64,000 bases of DNA from Xiphophorus maculatus (GCF_002775205.1 NC_036458.1:2758560-2822559), one strand, 5' to 3'. Positions 11,961-25,589 are shown, counted from the stretch's first letter. Program-made: numbers and translations. Notes: a model not told the origin generated them from the letters alone.

Positions 11961-12697
11961 TAGCTGCAGTAGAAGCTCCTTTTTGGTGGCTTCATCTCTG
12001 AAAGAAACAACTTAATTGTGATTTTAAAGGCTTTAGAAAGGGAGGGAAAACAGTTAGGTGCAACAAAAGGTCAACCATTCATTAGACTAGGAGAGAAACT
12101 GGGTTTAAAACATACACTTAAAAACACTGAAACAGCTCCCAGTGGTGCTAGGAGAAAAACATGGAGTTAATTTCAGCTGAAAACCTGTGAAAAGAGTTTG
12201 ATTAGACAGTGTGAACATTACCTCTGTGACCTCCGACCTGCAGCTCCAGTCGATCTCTCCGCTGAGCGTCGTCGTCGTCCAGAAGAAATGAAATTCCAAA
12301 ATGAAATCGCAAGAGGCCGCGCTTTGTTGTTTCGACACAATAAAATCAGTTTTCACAGTTTTTGTGAAATTGTTTAACGTAAATTTGTTTGATTTATTGA
12401 ATTATTAAAGTATGAACCCTGCCTTTGAAACATTTAAATACAATTTGAAACTAAATATTTAGTAGGTACAACAAACAACAAAGGTATGCATGTAGAAATG
12501 TAAATGAAAGACCTTATTTTCACCCAGAGATATTTGATAATATTCATCAAAAAGATAATTACCTTAATGCACCTATGCCAATATGGCAACATAGCCACAT
12601 TAAATATGTAGGTATGTTATCAAGGTTTATTTGCGATATTTACCATTTACTAGGGCAAATCACTTCCTGTAGCCTCTAAACTGTATTTGCCAAATCC

Positions 12698-13057
12698 TTG
12701 GCAGCCATCTTTCTTTCACATCACAACAGACTTTTAACCATGAACTTAAGATCCCAACAACTAATTGCACCTAAACCTGCACAGGTCAACATGACCACAG
12801 CAGTTGTTTCAAAAACAGCAGTACAAAAACCAAAGCAGAAGGATTTAAACCAGCAGAATCCTTCTCAGCTCATAGACTCTCAGCAGAGAATCAAACCAAA
12901 CCAGCAGAGCGCGAGGCCTAGCGTAGGCCTTCAACCAGCAGCTCCTACCCTGAGACGTCTTCTGGACCCGCCATCGAAACCATCCATTGATGGATCGGGC
13001 GGATCCCCCAGGCAGCTCGAAGCGATCCTCAACTTGATTGCAGATCAACGTAGGTAA
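12698..13057 (+). CDS. Orphan 119-codon open frame, unrecognised
   Basis: An ATG-to-TAA frame of 119 codons, low in hydrophobic residues. It is Gln/Lys/Pro/Ser-rich (for example KPKQKDLNQQNPSQLIDSQQR), with a short C-terminal helix-like end (RQLEAILNLIADQRR). Codon use looks less repeat-like than the surrounding DNA. It sits immediately upstream of a CpG-rich block. A GTAGGT or GTAATC donor overlaps its last codons, so it could be a first exon instead of a whole gene. No family is recognised; it could also be a decayed element-encoded protein. There is no independent support for expression. Confidence 0.3.
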   Translation: MAAIFLSHHNRLLTMNLRSQQLIAPKPAQVNMTTAVVSKTAVQKPKQKDLNQQNPSQLIDSQQRIKPNQQSARPSVGLQPAAPTLRRLLDPPSKPSIDGSGGSPRQLEAILNLIADQRR

Positions 13058-13263
13058 TCCATTGTCGATCTACTGCCAAGTCCAGACGCCATTTTTATTC
13101 CTCAGATATTTTCGGGACGCCAGCAAACAAACAATCCGCCGTTGAGACGCCATGGTCGGTCGCTCCTCCTCTGCTGCTCTGTTTAAACACAGAAAACGGC
13201 TTCAATAACTTCATCACCGTCGAAGCAAACAATTTCGAATAAGGTATCCTAAAGGTAACTTAC

Positions 13264-13292
13264 CGAATAACAAACGCAGCGATTTCAATCAT
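13264..13292 (-). CDS. Possible minus-strand first coding exon
   Basis: On the minus strand, GCGCCATGATTGAAATC opens a 9-codon start (MIEIAAFVI plus two bases) that runs straight into a strong donor, TTCG|GTAAGT. It lies in the CpG-rich block. If real, its downstream exons would lie toward 12.3 kb and the exon-like array at 8.7-11.6 kb. This is speculative. Confidence 0.2.
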
Positions 13293-13539
13293 GGCGCTCC
13301 CGTGGCCTGGTGGCGTCCACGCTAGCAGGTGGAGGCCACCCTTCTAGGCCCATTCGGCAAAGAAACCATTTCAGGTTCATCCACGAAAGTTCAGTTATTT
13401 AAGTTTGGCGTCCACTCGGATTCAGCGTCTTGGAAGATCAGAAAAGTCCATTTTTTAATCCGGGTTCCAGAATGGATGTATATCAGCACGCTGCTTTCAT
13501 GTCTCCTGCTCCCAGGTGCGAACCGCGTCTTCATCAAGG

Positions 13540-13615
13540 GCTCACGTGGCGTCATAAGGCTATATAGCTTGGCGCATGCGCCTCACGCTCATGAAAAGCA
13601 AACATGGCGCCGTTC
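13540..13615 (+). promoter_or_regulatory. CpG-rich promoter-like block with NRF1 palindrome
   Basis: Within about 60 bp there is an E-box CACGTG (13543-13548), a CRE-like GCGTCATA (13549 on), a TATA-like CTATATAG (13560 on), and the perfect NRF1 palindrome GCGCATGCGC (13572-13581). These are followed by ATGGCGCC at about 13604. The wider block 13.06-13.62 kb is CpG-rich in an AT-rich neighbourhood and holds several GCCAT/ATGGC motifs of the YY1 kind. No downstream gene is identified. The plus-strand ATG opens only 16 codons. Confidence 0.4.
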
Positions 13616-13883
13616 GGCGGGGTTGCCGGTTGCAGTCCAAATTTCAACGTCTAGTAAAACTCATGTTAATAGTACTATATGTTTTATAGTCCATCCCTAA
13701 TATAGTTTTAGAATAATTAGAGAAAAGTAATATTTTATTTAATGTAGGACTGAAGAAAATATATTTTTTATGTTTTCAAAATGTAAATTTTTAAGAACAT
13801 TATTAGTTTATCTTTAGAATAATTTAGAGAAACAATGACAATTGATTTACACACACATGCAAACACACACACACATACACCCC

Positions 13884-15313
<1,430 letters not shown>

Positions 15314-15800
15314 GGATGCATTCACACCAGCCCAGTTTAGTCCACTTTAATCCTAATCCAGTTCGTTTGTTTGGGGAGATATGAATGAACTGTGGTCCAC
15401 CTGAAAACCCAGGACTCTGTTCGGCTGAAGTGAACTCTGGTGCGGTTCAAATACGTTATGTAAACAACACCGCTCCAAAAGCAGAAAGTGGATTGTACCG
15501 CAGGGCATTCTGGGTAAATTCCACCAAAAAAAAAAAAAAAAACCCGGAAGAAATCGCTCTTATTCTTTTAAAAAAGACAAAAGAGAAATCCTACAACCGC
15601 TAAAATCTGACGCCAGTCCATTTTTGTTAACATTTCGTGAAGATGCAAGTTTCTCATTGTCTTCCTCAGAGGTTTATGTATCACTTCCTTCTGTGGTTCT
15701 TGCTGCAGCTCCACCGCAGGCGAGGAGGGGAACTGTTTTTCAGGGTTTGGTTGGTTTGACACAATGCAGTGAGAAAGAGAACAGCAGCAGCTGAAAATGT
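15314..15800. repeat. Dispersed repeat family R1, copy 1
   Basis: Begins GATGCATTCACACCAGCCC and contains GTGAACTCTGGTGCGGTTCA and GCAGGGCATTCTGGGTA. The same ordered motifs recur at 30128-30660 and, truncated, at 53010-53110. Probably a non-autonomous DNA element. No termini could be paired with certainty. Confidence 0.6.
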
Positions 15801-16182
15801 AACAAAAGTTGTGATTTATCAGGCTAACAGGCGTGAAAACACTCTTACTTTATTCTTTTGTCAGGCCATTGATTTTCAGTTTCTCTTCAGTTTTACTTCA
15901 AGTTCAATTGTTGTGTTAATTAGTCTCGCTCCCTCATTTCTTCTCTTTCTGACTGTTGCTGCACTTCAAATCGTAAACATGACAAGAATAATAATGAAGC
16001 TGAATATGATACAGAGGAGACAGAGCAGAGAAGACACCAGGTTGGATTCATCATTTCTTCTTGCTTCTGCATAGACAGATCCTCCAAAGCCTCAGTGTGA
16101 GGTGGTGATGTCTGTGCAGAGGAAGGTTGATGCCAAGTGGTTCTGGTCGAGGTTTGGGTTTTAGTTCTCCTCCTGCGCAAAA

Positions 16183-16560
16183 AAATACTAACTAAACCCA
16201 GGTCACATCAGACCGGAGGGAAAAAATAATTAGCAGGGAACTGATGAGCATGTGGCTTCCTGTGTGTGTGTTTCTGTGTGCGTGTCTGAGAAGACACACT
16301 ACCTGACCTCTCATGTTTCAGTCAGAGAAGCAAAGCTGAAGACGGCAGACGGACCCAGAGAGAGGAAGACGAGCTGGAAAACAGACCGATAGGTAACCGT
16401 CCTGCCGGGAATTGGATGTTTACCGGATTTAGTTCGGAAAAAGCAGAAGAAGGTAAGCTGGAGTCAAGTGTTTCAGATGGAAGTGAGGTGCGATATGAAC
16501 CGTGTGTGTGTGTGTGTGTGTCTGTGGTGGAGCATGCAGAGCTGAGATTACACAGTGGGG
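16183..16560 (+). promoter_or_regulatory. Conserved upstream block of channel copy A
   Basis: This stretch is about 90% or more identical by eye to 49685-50060, upstream of channel copy B, while the DNA on either side has drifted and been filled by different repeats. Retention at the same relative place upstream of both copies suggests transcribed leader or promoter sequence. Contains a short GT run at 16501-16520. Confidence 0.5.
16322..16452 (+). other. Candidate 5' noncoding exon of channel copy A
   Basis: Follows an acceptor-like CATGTTTCAG and can end either at GATAG|GTAACC (16392) or at GAAG|GTAAGC (16452). Both donors and the acceptor are conserved in the copy at 49816-49946, and the 71-bp shorter form has the same length in both. 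SCN genes commonly have untranslated leader exons far upstream of the start codon, which fits the 17-kb distance. It contains no start codon in frame with the channel. Confidence 0.45.
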
Positions 16561-16899
16561 TCAAACCTTGATCTGTTGGATGGGTTTTCGATGATTGTGG
16601 TTTCTAAAAACAGCTTCTCCACAGCTCCAAGTGACACTTTCATCCGGAAACCTTCTCTCCGATTTACATCTCGTCTTAATTCAAGTTTCTTGTTTTCCAC
16701 ATGAACTGATTGTTATGTTTACATTTTTTAAAGTGAAAATAGAAGCTCATCAATGGAGGTTTTGATTTTAAACCGGTTCTGGATGAGTCGTGCTCCTAAT
16801 AAATTCAATTACAAACTTCTCAAAATAAGAAGGAAAATGTAAGGAGTAGGGTTTTATTTTGCTCTTAAGTTGGTTCTGGGGCAAATTTAACTGCTACAC

Positions 16900-18300
16900 A
16901 ACACAAAAAATGTTTGTTTTACTTTAATGGATTCAAAACTGAAGGGGAAGTCAGTAAAGGAGCCCAAGAAGCACAGCTATGTGCATTCGTTGGCTTGCAC
17001 GAGTTAAAGAGACACATTTTGTACTGTAGCAGTGAGAGGGACACCTGATGAAATCCAGTCAAACGAGAGGTACAGTAATTCAGGCATGAGGCGATAAAAA
17101 CATGGATCAGTGTCTCTCTGTGGCGTCTAGACATGACTGAAAGCAAGCGGACTGGACCGCAGCGTTGACAAGTGAGTCGACTTTTAGGCTGGGATCCATT
17201 TTTACACCAAAGTTAGTGGTGTTGGGTTTTTTATGCAGGACTAAATCAGAAGAAGAAAACTTCCCCCAGAAAACTTGCTAAGCCTGAAGGCAGCGGGTGT
17301 TTATTGTGTTTTTGAGTTAAAAAATGTTAAAAATTGACAGGAACTTTGAAAATACACAATAAAAAAACCCCAAAAACCTAAAATAAATAAACAAACAATG
17401 CTTAGCCTGATGATTACTTTTACTCAGGTAAAAGTAGCAATACTTCATCATATTATTATTCAAGTCAAAGTAAAAAATAGACATCCAAGAAATTACTAAA
17501 GAGTGAAAAAGTCTTTGGTACGAAGTCCGCTCTCACACCAAGTAACTGATCACATTATTAATGATTGAATATTTGAAAATTACATCCTCAGACGGACCAA
17601 AATATAAAGATAAGTGGAAATGTTGGTATTTTTAGGACCAAAATGACAATAATTTATAGAAGTAACAAAAAATAATACAGTTAGGTTAAATAATTTTTTT
17701 CCAAATCAGTTTCTTTCATTAAAAAAATTATGAAACTTTAACAAAAACTGCAGGTGCATCTGTGTCTGGTGAATTTTTATTTAAAACATGTTTGTTTTTA
17801 AATCAGTGGGTAGAAAATCTAAAAATTTTACTCAAGTAAGAGTAGAAATACTTCATAATAAATTTACTCAAGTAAAAGTACAATGTATTTGGTAAAACAT
17901 CAAGTGCTGAGTAACTGATCAAATCATTTAATATTTAAAAATTACATATTAGACAGCCCAAAATATAAAGTTAAGTGGAAATTTTGTAATTTTTAGTACC
18001 AAAATTACAATTCATAACAAAAAATAATTAAATTGGGCAAAAGATGATTATTTCTTCTTTTTCTTTTCAAAATTTACAAATCAAATTTTTGAACTTTAAT
18101 AAAAACTGCAGGTATGTGTCTGTGTCTGGTGAATTAATGGTTAAAACGTGTTTGTTTTTCGTTCAGTGGGTAGAAAATCCAGATATTTTACTCAAGTAAG
18201 AGTATAGATATTTTATAATAAAATCACTCAAGTAAAAATAAAAAGTACAGCATAGTAAAAATACTCCTAAATGTACACAAAAAGTTATGCTAGTAAATGT
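16900..18300. repeat. Repeat mosaic including direct repeats of about 360 bp
   Basis: 16915-17250 matches 50455-50790 upstream of copy B (GATTCAAAACTGAAGGGGAA, AATCCAGTCAAACGAGAG motifs). From 17405 two or three diverged direct copies follow, each with CTGCAGGTGCATCTGTGTCTG-like, GTGGGTAGAAAATC and ACTCAAGTAAGAGTA segments. Further copies lie at about 20.45-20.75 and 27.0-27.5 kb. No gene. Confidence 0.6.
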
Positions 18301-19036
18301 ACCTAGTTACTGCCCTAGAACTGAGCCCTGAGGTTCTCCTAGGGGTGAAGAAACTGGACCTGGAAGCTGATGGGAGAAGAGAAACTGTGTTTTTCTGCGG
18401 TTTGCTGGTCAGAGCAGCAGTTTGGATCCCATCAGCAGCGCCGGAGCTCAGATGGTTCTGGGTCCGACGTGTGAAGCAACATCAGCAGGACTATCCCGTG
18501 ACTGTAAACCTAAGACCGCAGCAGAGATCTACGCTCTGCCACATTATCCATCACTAAATATGACTCAGACTTTTAATAGTTTAAGGAGCCACTTGTTGAT
18601 GATGATGAAGATGATGAGCTTCAGGTTCAGTTTTGTGCAGCACGGTCCAGTCTGGGCTTAGCATAAACTAGCAGATGGTATTTATAGATCGGTCTGTGTT
18701 CAACCTACCGATAAGAGATCAGATATTAACAACTGCTGCCACCAACAACTGCTGGGGTTTAAATTAGCTCAGTGAGGCTGTGGCCCGGCTAACCGCTAAC
18801 TGAACAGGGTCACGCTGAAAGGTCAACCATCTGCCACAGGAAGCAGCAGTTAGCCGGTCAGATTAGCACGGCAGGCTTTGCATTAGTACGGTATGTAAGC
18901 TAGGAGATGAGCTCGCGTTTTCTTTCTCGGCAAACTTTCAATCTGGGCAAATTATCGCGCAGGTCGGGTTCCTGAAGCTGCATCACACAGGTGAGCCCCG
19001 TGGGAGAGAGCGGTCAGCAGGTTGAGTCTCCAGCTG
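18301..19036. other. No gene or clear repeat
   Basis: Moderate GC and no convincing exon. Frames at 18297-18661 lack splice context and any recognisable motif. Confidence 0.4.
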
Positions 19037-19429
19037 CACTGCAAAACATTAAATATTACCAAGTCATTTTAGTCCAGCTTCTAGTGCAAATATCTCAGTA
19101 CAAATGAAATCAGGCAAAGCAACTTAAAACTAACTTTTCAGTAAGAAATAGAAGCTTGTTTTAAGTAAATAACTCCTTAATATTGATTAAAAAGCTCAAG
19201 TTCCATTGGCAGATGAATTAATTTATAACATGGGGAAAATGTCTTGTTACAAGTGAAATAATCTGCCAATGGAACAAGAACATTTTCATCAATATTAAGG
19301 AATTATTTATTTAAAAAATGCTTCTACATCTTTCTAAGAAGTTAGTTTTGTCCTATTTTAAGTGTACTAACATATATGGATTAGAAACTGAAGCAAAAAT
19401 ACTTGGTAAGGTTTTGTGTTTTTGCAGTG
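19037..19429. mobile_element. Palindromic MITE, copy P1
   Basis: Begins CACTGCAAAAC and ends GTTTTTGCAGTG. The two halves are imperfect inverted repeats of about 150-190 bp containing TTTAGTCCAGCTTCTAGTGC and its reverse complement. Same family as 19800-20195, 24592-24966 and 57193-57492. No target duplication was confidently seen. Confidence 0.75.
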
Positions 19430-19799
19430 TAATTAAATTTACAACAGATCTCATCTCAAGGTGTTTCGCAAGAGAAAAAGAGCAGATTTATTAAATTAAA
19501 CCACATAATTTAAACTCAGCTGCATACACGCTTATCTTGATAACAAAATTTGTCTCTGAAGTTGTTATGATATTTTGAGACCATTTTCAAGAACTAGAAC
19601 ACAGTAATAGAATAAAACCACAAGCACATCCTCTCAAAGATCAATAAACTTTAATTTCTAATAAACATTTAACACTGGAACCAGAACACTTTTAAAATAT
19701 CCACAATAAATAAACAAAACAACCGAAACAACAAGTAAAATGGACACTTAGGTGTCTGTAAGGAAAATTGTCCATCAAAAGAAGGAATACACAAAGAAA

Positions 19800-20195
19800 A
19801 AATCAGAAAATATAGCCAAATATTTTTGGTCTAGTTTCTAGGGTAAATATTTTACTAAATTTAAAATCAGACAAAACAAGCTTACAAGTAACTTTTCAGT
19901 AAGATATAGCAGCTTGTTTTAGGTAAATCATTCCTTAATATTTCTGAAAAACTGCCAGTTCTATTGGCAGATTATTTCACTTATGAGAAAAACGTTTTGT
20001 TAAAAGTGAATTAATCTGCCAGTGGACCTAGTACTTTTTAAAAAATAAATACGAAGAAATTACTGGCTTTAAACAAGTACATTTTTGTTGAAAAGTTACT
20101 TTTAAATTAGTTTTGTCTCATTTTAAGTGCTCTAAAAATATTTGCACTAGAAGTAAACCAAAATACTTGGTAAGATTTTGTGATTTTGCAGTATA
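19800..20195. mobile_element. Palindromic MITE, copy P2 (left end decayed)
   Basis: Inner motifs TTTTTGGTCTAGTTTCTAG at the left and their reverse complement near 20160, ending TGATTTTGCAGTA. The left terminus has lost the CACTGC start. Lies about 400 bp from P1. Confidence 0.65.
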
Positions 20196-22119
20196 GTTGT
20201 AACCATAGCAACAGACTGAAGCCTTTACTCATCCAGTTTTTGGCAGAAAGAAAAACACCAAAAAAAATCAATCATGCAAAAGAAAATGATCAAACTTGTT
20301 TAAATTGATTATGCGATTAATTTACTGAAGGCTTAGTTGAATACATTCTGATTTAAAGCAAAGCAGTCGACCTCAGGTAATATTAATATTTATAGTGAGT
20401 AGGGTTGGCTGTACAAAATGAATCTAATGCAATACAATCAATCAGGTTGATGCTCTGAGACTAAATAACACAAATTGTTAGCAAACGGGCCAAAATATAA
20501 AGTTCAGTGGAAGTTTTGGTATTTTAAAGACAAAAATGACAATAATTCATATAAGCAAAAAAAAATTATAAAAACATTTTTCCCAAATCAGTTTCTTTCA
20601 ATAAAAAACTTGTGAAACTTTAACAGAAACTGCAGGTGTGTGTCTGAGTCTGGGGAGGTTTTGGTTAAAACGTGTTTGTTTTTCATTCAGTGGGTAGAAA
20701 ATCCAGAAATTTTACTCCAGTAAAAGTGGAGATAGAGAAGATTAGAGATGCAATTGGTAAAAAAAACACTTATAAAAGTACATCATTCCCCAAAATGAAC
20801 GGGAAAGTGATGTTCTGACACAGAGAAATAAAAATTGGTAGCTTTTAAAAAGAACCTCATTCTGAAGAACCCAAATCTGCATGGCTTTAAACCCACAGGT
20901 CACAGCGAAGTGTTTCTTCAGGATCAATATTTCCTCCACATTAAGTCAAAAAATCTCTTCATGTTTATTTTTATATTCTAGCAGCAGTTCTCTCCTCGAC
21001 CACTAGGCGTCACTACTGAGAGGAGTAGCACTCCTCCTCCACAGCAGGAATAGCAGCAGAATAAGAAACCTACGGTCAGAAACGTCATCTTTTACCTGAA
21101 ATAAAAAAGGCTTTTTACAGTTGTGTAGTAACAAGTTACATTTACTTGAGTAATTTTGGGGAAAATCCACTTTTAGGAGTATTTTTGCTACGCTACACTT
21201 TTAACTCTTACTTATGTAATGTTATTGTGAAGTAATTCTTCTTCACAATTTATTGAAGTAAAATTTCCAACAACACAGCTGCACGATTCTTTCAATATAT
21301 AGTTTATAAATATCATATTGAAAGAAATTGATTTGAAAAAATATATATTTTTGCCAGATTTTTTGTTTTGTAATTATGTTATTTATATGAATTATTTTCA
21401 TTTTAGCCCTTAAAATACCAACATTTCCACTGTACTGACATTTTTATACTTAAGTCAGTTCTCGGACGGCAACTTTTTACCTTTACCTGAGTAAATTCAT
21501 GTTTAAGTCGTGCTGCTCCTCTTCCAATCTCTGATTTTAAGATACAAACAGCTTGAAAAAGTAAATAGTCTAAAATAAATTCAGAAACAAATCAATGAGT
21601 GACTGAATTAACACAAGAAATAAACTAAGATGGCAAGAAATAGGTGAATAAACAGTAAATAAATGATCAAAACAGACATTGATTAAACTAAGATTGTATC
21701 AGTTTCTATAATTGCTTCTCCACATGTCAACTTTTTAAGTTGCATTTTCTGTCAAATATAATATTTGAGAACTTCTCTATAAAACAAAATCTGTGAATGG
21801 ATTCATTTCCTGAATATTGCTGCTGACTCAGTTATTGTTACTTAATTTCTGTCTTCTTAATATTGAGTTTTAGCCTTTAGAGACAAATAACCCGCTACTT
21901 TATCATCCGTCTTGATGATCCCGTAATGTTTGTAAACTTTTATTTTAACTGAACGTCACATTTCTAACTTCCTCAGAGCGATTTGTGCGTTCAGATAAAA
22001 TGACAAATGTTTTCTGATTGTATCTTCTTCCTGGCCCGATCAGAGTTTGAGTGGTTTATTTCTGGCTCAAACCATAAAACTGAGAGATTTATGAATTTTT
22101 TCAAGCATTTTGCTTCAGA
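20196..22119. other. Intergenic with repeat fragments
   Basis: 20450-20750 is a copy of the about 360-bp repeat at 17.4-18.3 kb. 21120-21530 contains ACTTGAGTAA / AGTAAAAGTA hAT-family fragments. No gene is supported. Confidence 0.5.
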
Positions 22120-22244
22120 AGCAAAACCGAACTGGAGTCTCCGACACACGTGTGACGGCAGCACATATGCTTTAGGAGTTAGAAGTTTCTTGGCATCTGA
22201 ATTGCAATGCGATCCTTTTGCGAGTCTGCGATGGTGTGTGTGTG

Positions 22245-22285
<41 letters not shown>

Positions 22286-22600
22286 GTGTGTGTGTGTGTG
22301 TGCGTGTGTGTCGCTGTTTGGCAGCGGCTCCACTCTGTGGCTCGTTTCTGTCCGCAGAGATTTCCGAGGGAAACTGGAGAAACGGGCGTGGACTGTCACA
22401 GAGTTTGTCTCTCACAACGACTCAATCAGAGGCGAACGCAGCAAAATCCAACACCAGCATTCAGGGCCGCCGCGCTCCAGAGAACACAACCCGGCTGCAG
22501 CATGCGTCTGTTCGCAGTCCATGCAGCTGTTTGATGCATGTGGTGCTGGATCAGTTCGGCACGAATACTTAGCTTGTTATTTGGTGGATGTCAGCAGACG
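22120..22600 (+). promoter_or_regulatory. Co-duplicated upstream block with (GT)n
   Basis: Matches 51713-51950 upstream of copy B: GGAGTCTCCGACACACGTGTG, CTGTTTGGCAGCGGCTCC, CAGAGATTTCCGAGGGAA and GGCGAACGCAGC each have a counterpart in the same order. A GT microsatellite (about 22235-22310) is expanded here and short in the other copy. Open frames through the GT tract are microsatellite artefacts. Role unknown; transcribed leader or enhancer sequence is possible. Confidence 0.45.
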
Positions 22601-24591
22601 CTGCAGCCATTAGGCGTGAACTGAAGGGAGGGAAGGAGTTGTCTGTGGTTTTATCCTGACCTCATCAAGCTGAAGGTGAAACTGCTGCCGGGATCATTGA
22701 CTCTGATCAACAGACTCAGGTTTTCAGTGGGATTAAAGTTGCTTTTTGGGTGAAAATGCATTTAATTGTCAAAAAGTATATGAAAAAAACACTAAGTCCC
22801 AGAATTTATTGCAAAAGTGATAATATTGTTTTGAGACATTTTCAAGTCATATAATGCAGAAACACATTCTGAAAGCTCAATAAACTTTACATTCTAAAAT
22901 GTAAAATATTCGAAATAAATAAACAAAAAAATTTATTATAAATTCTCTGCAAGCAAAATTAACCTTCACAAAAGGAGCTAGTTGAAACCAAAACACCAGG
23001 CTGAAAACTGCAGTCATCCAGTTTTTGGTAGAAAGGCAAATAGAAATGAGAAAAACAATCATGCAAATACAAATTATTGAGTTCATCTTTATTTATTATG
23101 CAATTAATTGATTTATTGCAACATGCCTAGTAGTTCCTAGTGCAAGAAGGAACTGCTATATTTATTTACTTATATTTTGTATGTATTTATTTGAGTTGCT
23201 ATTTTTTGTGTGCTTTCTTGCACAATAACAATAAAGGAATCCTGATTGTAGTAAGATATTCGCAGTAGAAATGAGACAATAATACTTGGTGATATTTACC
23301 CGAAATGTTCACCGGTCCTCTGCTCTTCTACCTTTACTCTGATTTAGAGGATTTGTTAAATTGTTGGGAAAATCTGCTCTGCGCTAGCATTTAAAAAATA
23401 GTGTAAAAACCTTGACAGACTAAATCCTATGAAGCAAAAACAAGTCAATGTTTTGTTCCAGATGTGCTGATTGAGGAGCGTTTACCTTTGACTTCCTGTC
23501 CCAGACATCCAGACATCGGCCCGTTTCAGACTCGTCTCATCATGTAGATCTTTGAACGACTTGCTCTCCACTTCCTCACACCTCAGCTCCGTCGTCCACG
23601 CAGCCGTCCCGGTTTTACAAAGTGAGCTGGTGAGAGTTTGGTTCCAGGTTCTCCAGTTGCCGGCATCTGAATGAAGGCCTGAGCATCAACAGCATTGGAG
23701 CTGTGCGGGAAGCTGCTGCTGGTGTTACGCCCGCCTGCGGGGTCTAATGTCGTCTTCAAAAACCAGATGGAGACTTTGGGATCCATTTTTATATTAATGA
23801 CTATTACATGGATTTATGCACTCGACATCTTGTGAAACATTCTGATGCTCCAATGAATGAGTTCTTCATGCTGCTGTGGAGGCATAAACAAAGTCGTTAA
23901 ACTGAGCAGAGTTGATAAATTGTCTCTAAGCAGACATGTCATTAAGATATCAGCTGCAGGGAAATGTTAAAAGTTTTCCCAGTCGGCTCTCTGGTGAGGC
24001 GTTCACTGTCACAGACAGTGAAAAGGGTGAAAGACCAGAACCTTGTGGTACTCCAGAACCGATATGTCTGAAGTCCAATGTATGTTTAAAGTATTTTAGA
24101 GAGAAAGTCTTGGATCCAGCAAGATCAGCTGAACAATTATTAGCATTCTGTTTAAATAGAAAACAGATGGAAAGCAGACAAAATATAAGTCTAAATATGT
24201 TTTTAACTCATTTCCTTCATGAAACTTTTCTGCTATATTTTATCCGCTAAGATTGAAACTAAAGACTTTTCCAAAAAACTAATTTAAATCTCTGTGCAAT
24301 CTGAGTGTCTCTCCTCTTTTCTACCTGTGATCAGGAGGATAGTTACCTGCAGAATGTTTGTGTAGTGAGTTGTGATCTCATTCCAAACATCTTTGCAATA
24401 AAAAGCAAATAAACACAAAAACCAAAGTTAAAATGTTCCAGTTCCAGCATTGTGTGCAGAGATGAGATGATCCTGATTCCAAGAAAAAAATGAAAAACAC
24501 AACAGCTGTCAAAATGTTTAAACTAATTACACTGAGATTACGCTAACAAATAGTATTGTTAGGGTTGTTTGCTCATGTGCACAGCTGCGTT
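22601..24591. other. Upstream region of copy A, no gene seen
   Basis: Mixed AT-rich DNA with a GC-richer stretch at 23.5-23.8 kb that lacks convincing splice sites. No repeat with definable ends. Confidence 0.4.
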
Positions 24592-24966
24592 CACTGCAAA
24601 AACAGAAAATCTTACCGAGTATTTTTGGTCTAATTTCTAGTGCAAATGTCTTAGTACAATTGAAATACGACAAAACAAACTTACCAGTAACTTTTCAGGA
24701 AGATATAGTCAATAATTCCTTAATTTTGACTAAACATTACAAGGTCCACCAGCAGATTATAAGGAAAAATGTCTTGTTATAAGTGCCATTCCTCAATATT
24801 GAAGAAAAGAATCATCAATATTGAGGAATTATTAACTTAAAACAAGCTGCTATATGTTGCTGAAAAGTTACTTGTTAGTTAGTTTTGTCTTATTTCAAGT
24901 GTACTGAGAAATTTGCACTAGAAACTGGACCAAAAATACTTGGTAAGATTTTGTGTTTTTGCAGTG
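24592..24966. mobile_element. Palindromic MITE, copy P3
   Basis: Starts CACTGCAAAAACAGAAAATC and ends TTTTGTGTTTTTGCAGTG, with internal inverted repeats (CTAATTTCTAGTGCAAATGT and complement). Best-preserved member of the family in this window. Confidence 0.8.
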
Positions 24967-25589
24967 CTCAGGAAATATCAACAATTCGATTGTTTCTGTT
25001 TTCTCTACAGAGAAACTTCAATGAAAAAGATCTAAAAAGCCTCCAGTGTTTGTTTTTCCAGTACAGGGATCATTTGGTTTTCAGGTGTTTTGGTTTTTCT
25101 ACAGCGATAAGATCGATTCTTCATCAGCTTTCATGGCTGCTGCAGTCGGAACAGGACTGAATGTTTTCAGTCCTGCAGTGGACTGAACTGTTCCTACAGC
25201 ATGTTGTGTGGAAGTAAAAATCCAGTGAATTGTTAAAGATATTTGGCTTTTTTGCAGGTTTTAGAACTCATCTTGAATTAGACTGTTGTTTGTTTTGTCT
25301 CCACTTTCCCTCTGAAGCTGGGTCAGTTAGGAACACTTGAATTTTTACAAATCATTTTTTCTTTTGTCATCCAGATGTTTCAACTGAAGCTGCTGGATTG
25401 TTGAAAAAAGACAGACTGTTGCTTTGAAGCAGCTTTATTAGTGCAGTGAACAAAGATTTGTTGCATTTAAGTTGTTGCTGTTTTGGAGAAGCTTTTTGGT
25501 CATTCTTTTGTTTCTTTTTTTTTTATTCAAACAGAACCCACTGTTCATGATGCTAATTTTTATTTTCCCACTGTGATTCGGTGACGGCT

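Noticed and set aside
22007..22613. Cys/Val-rich open frames (up to 175 codons) on both strands
   Set aside because: They cross a (GT)n microsatellite, which is open in several frames.
23580..23790. GC-richer segment considered as an exon
   Set aside because: Frames on both strands lack paired splice sites and any familiar motif.
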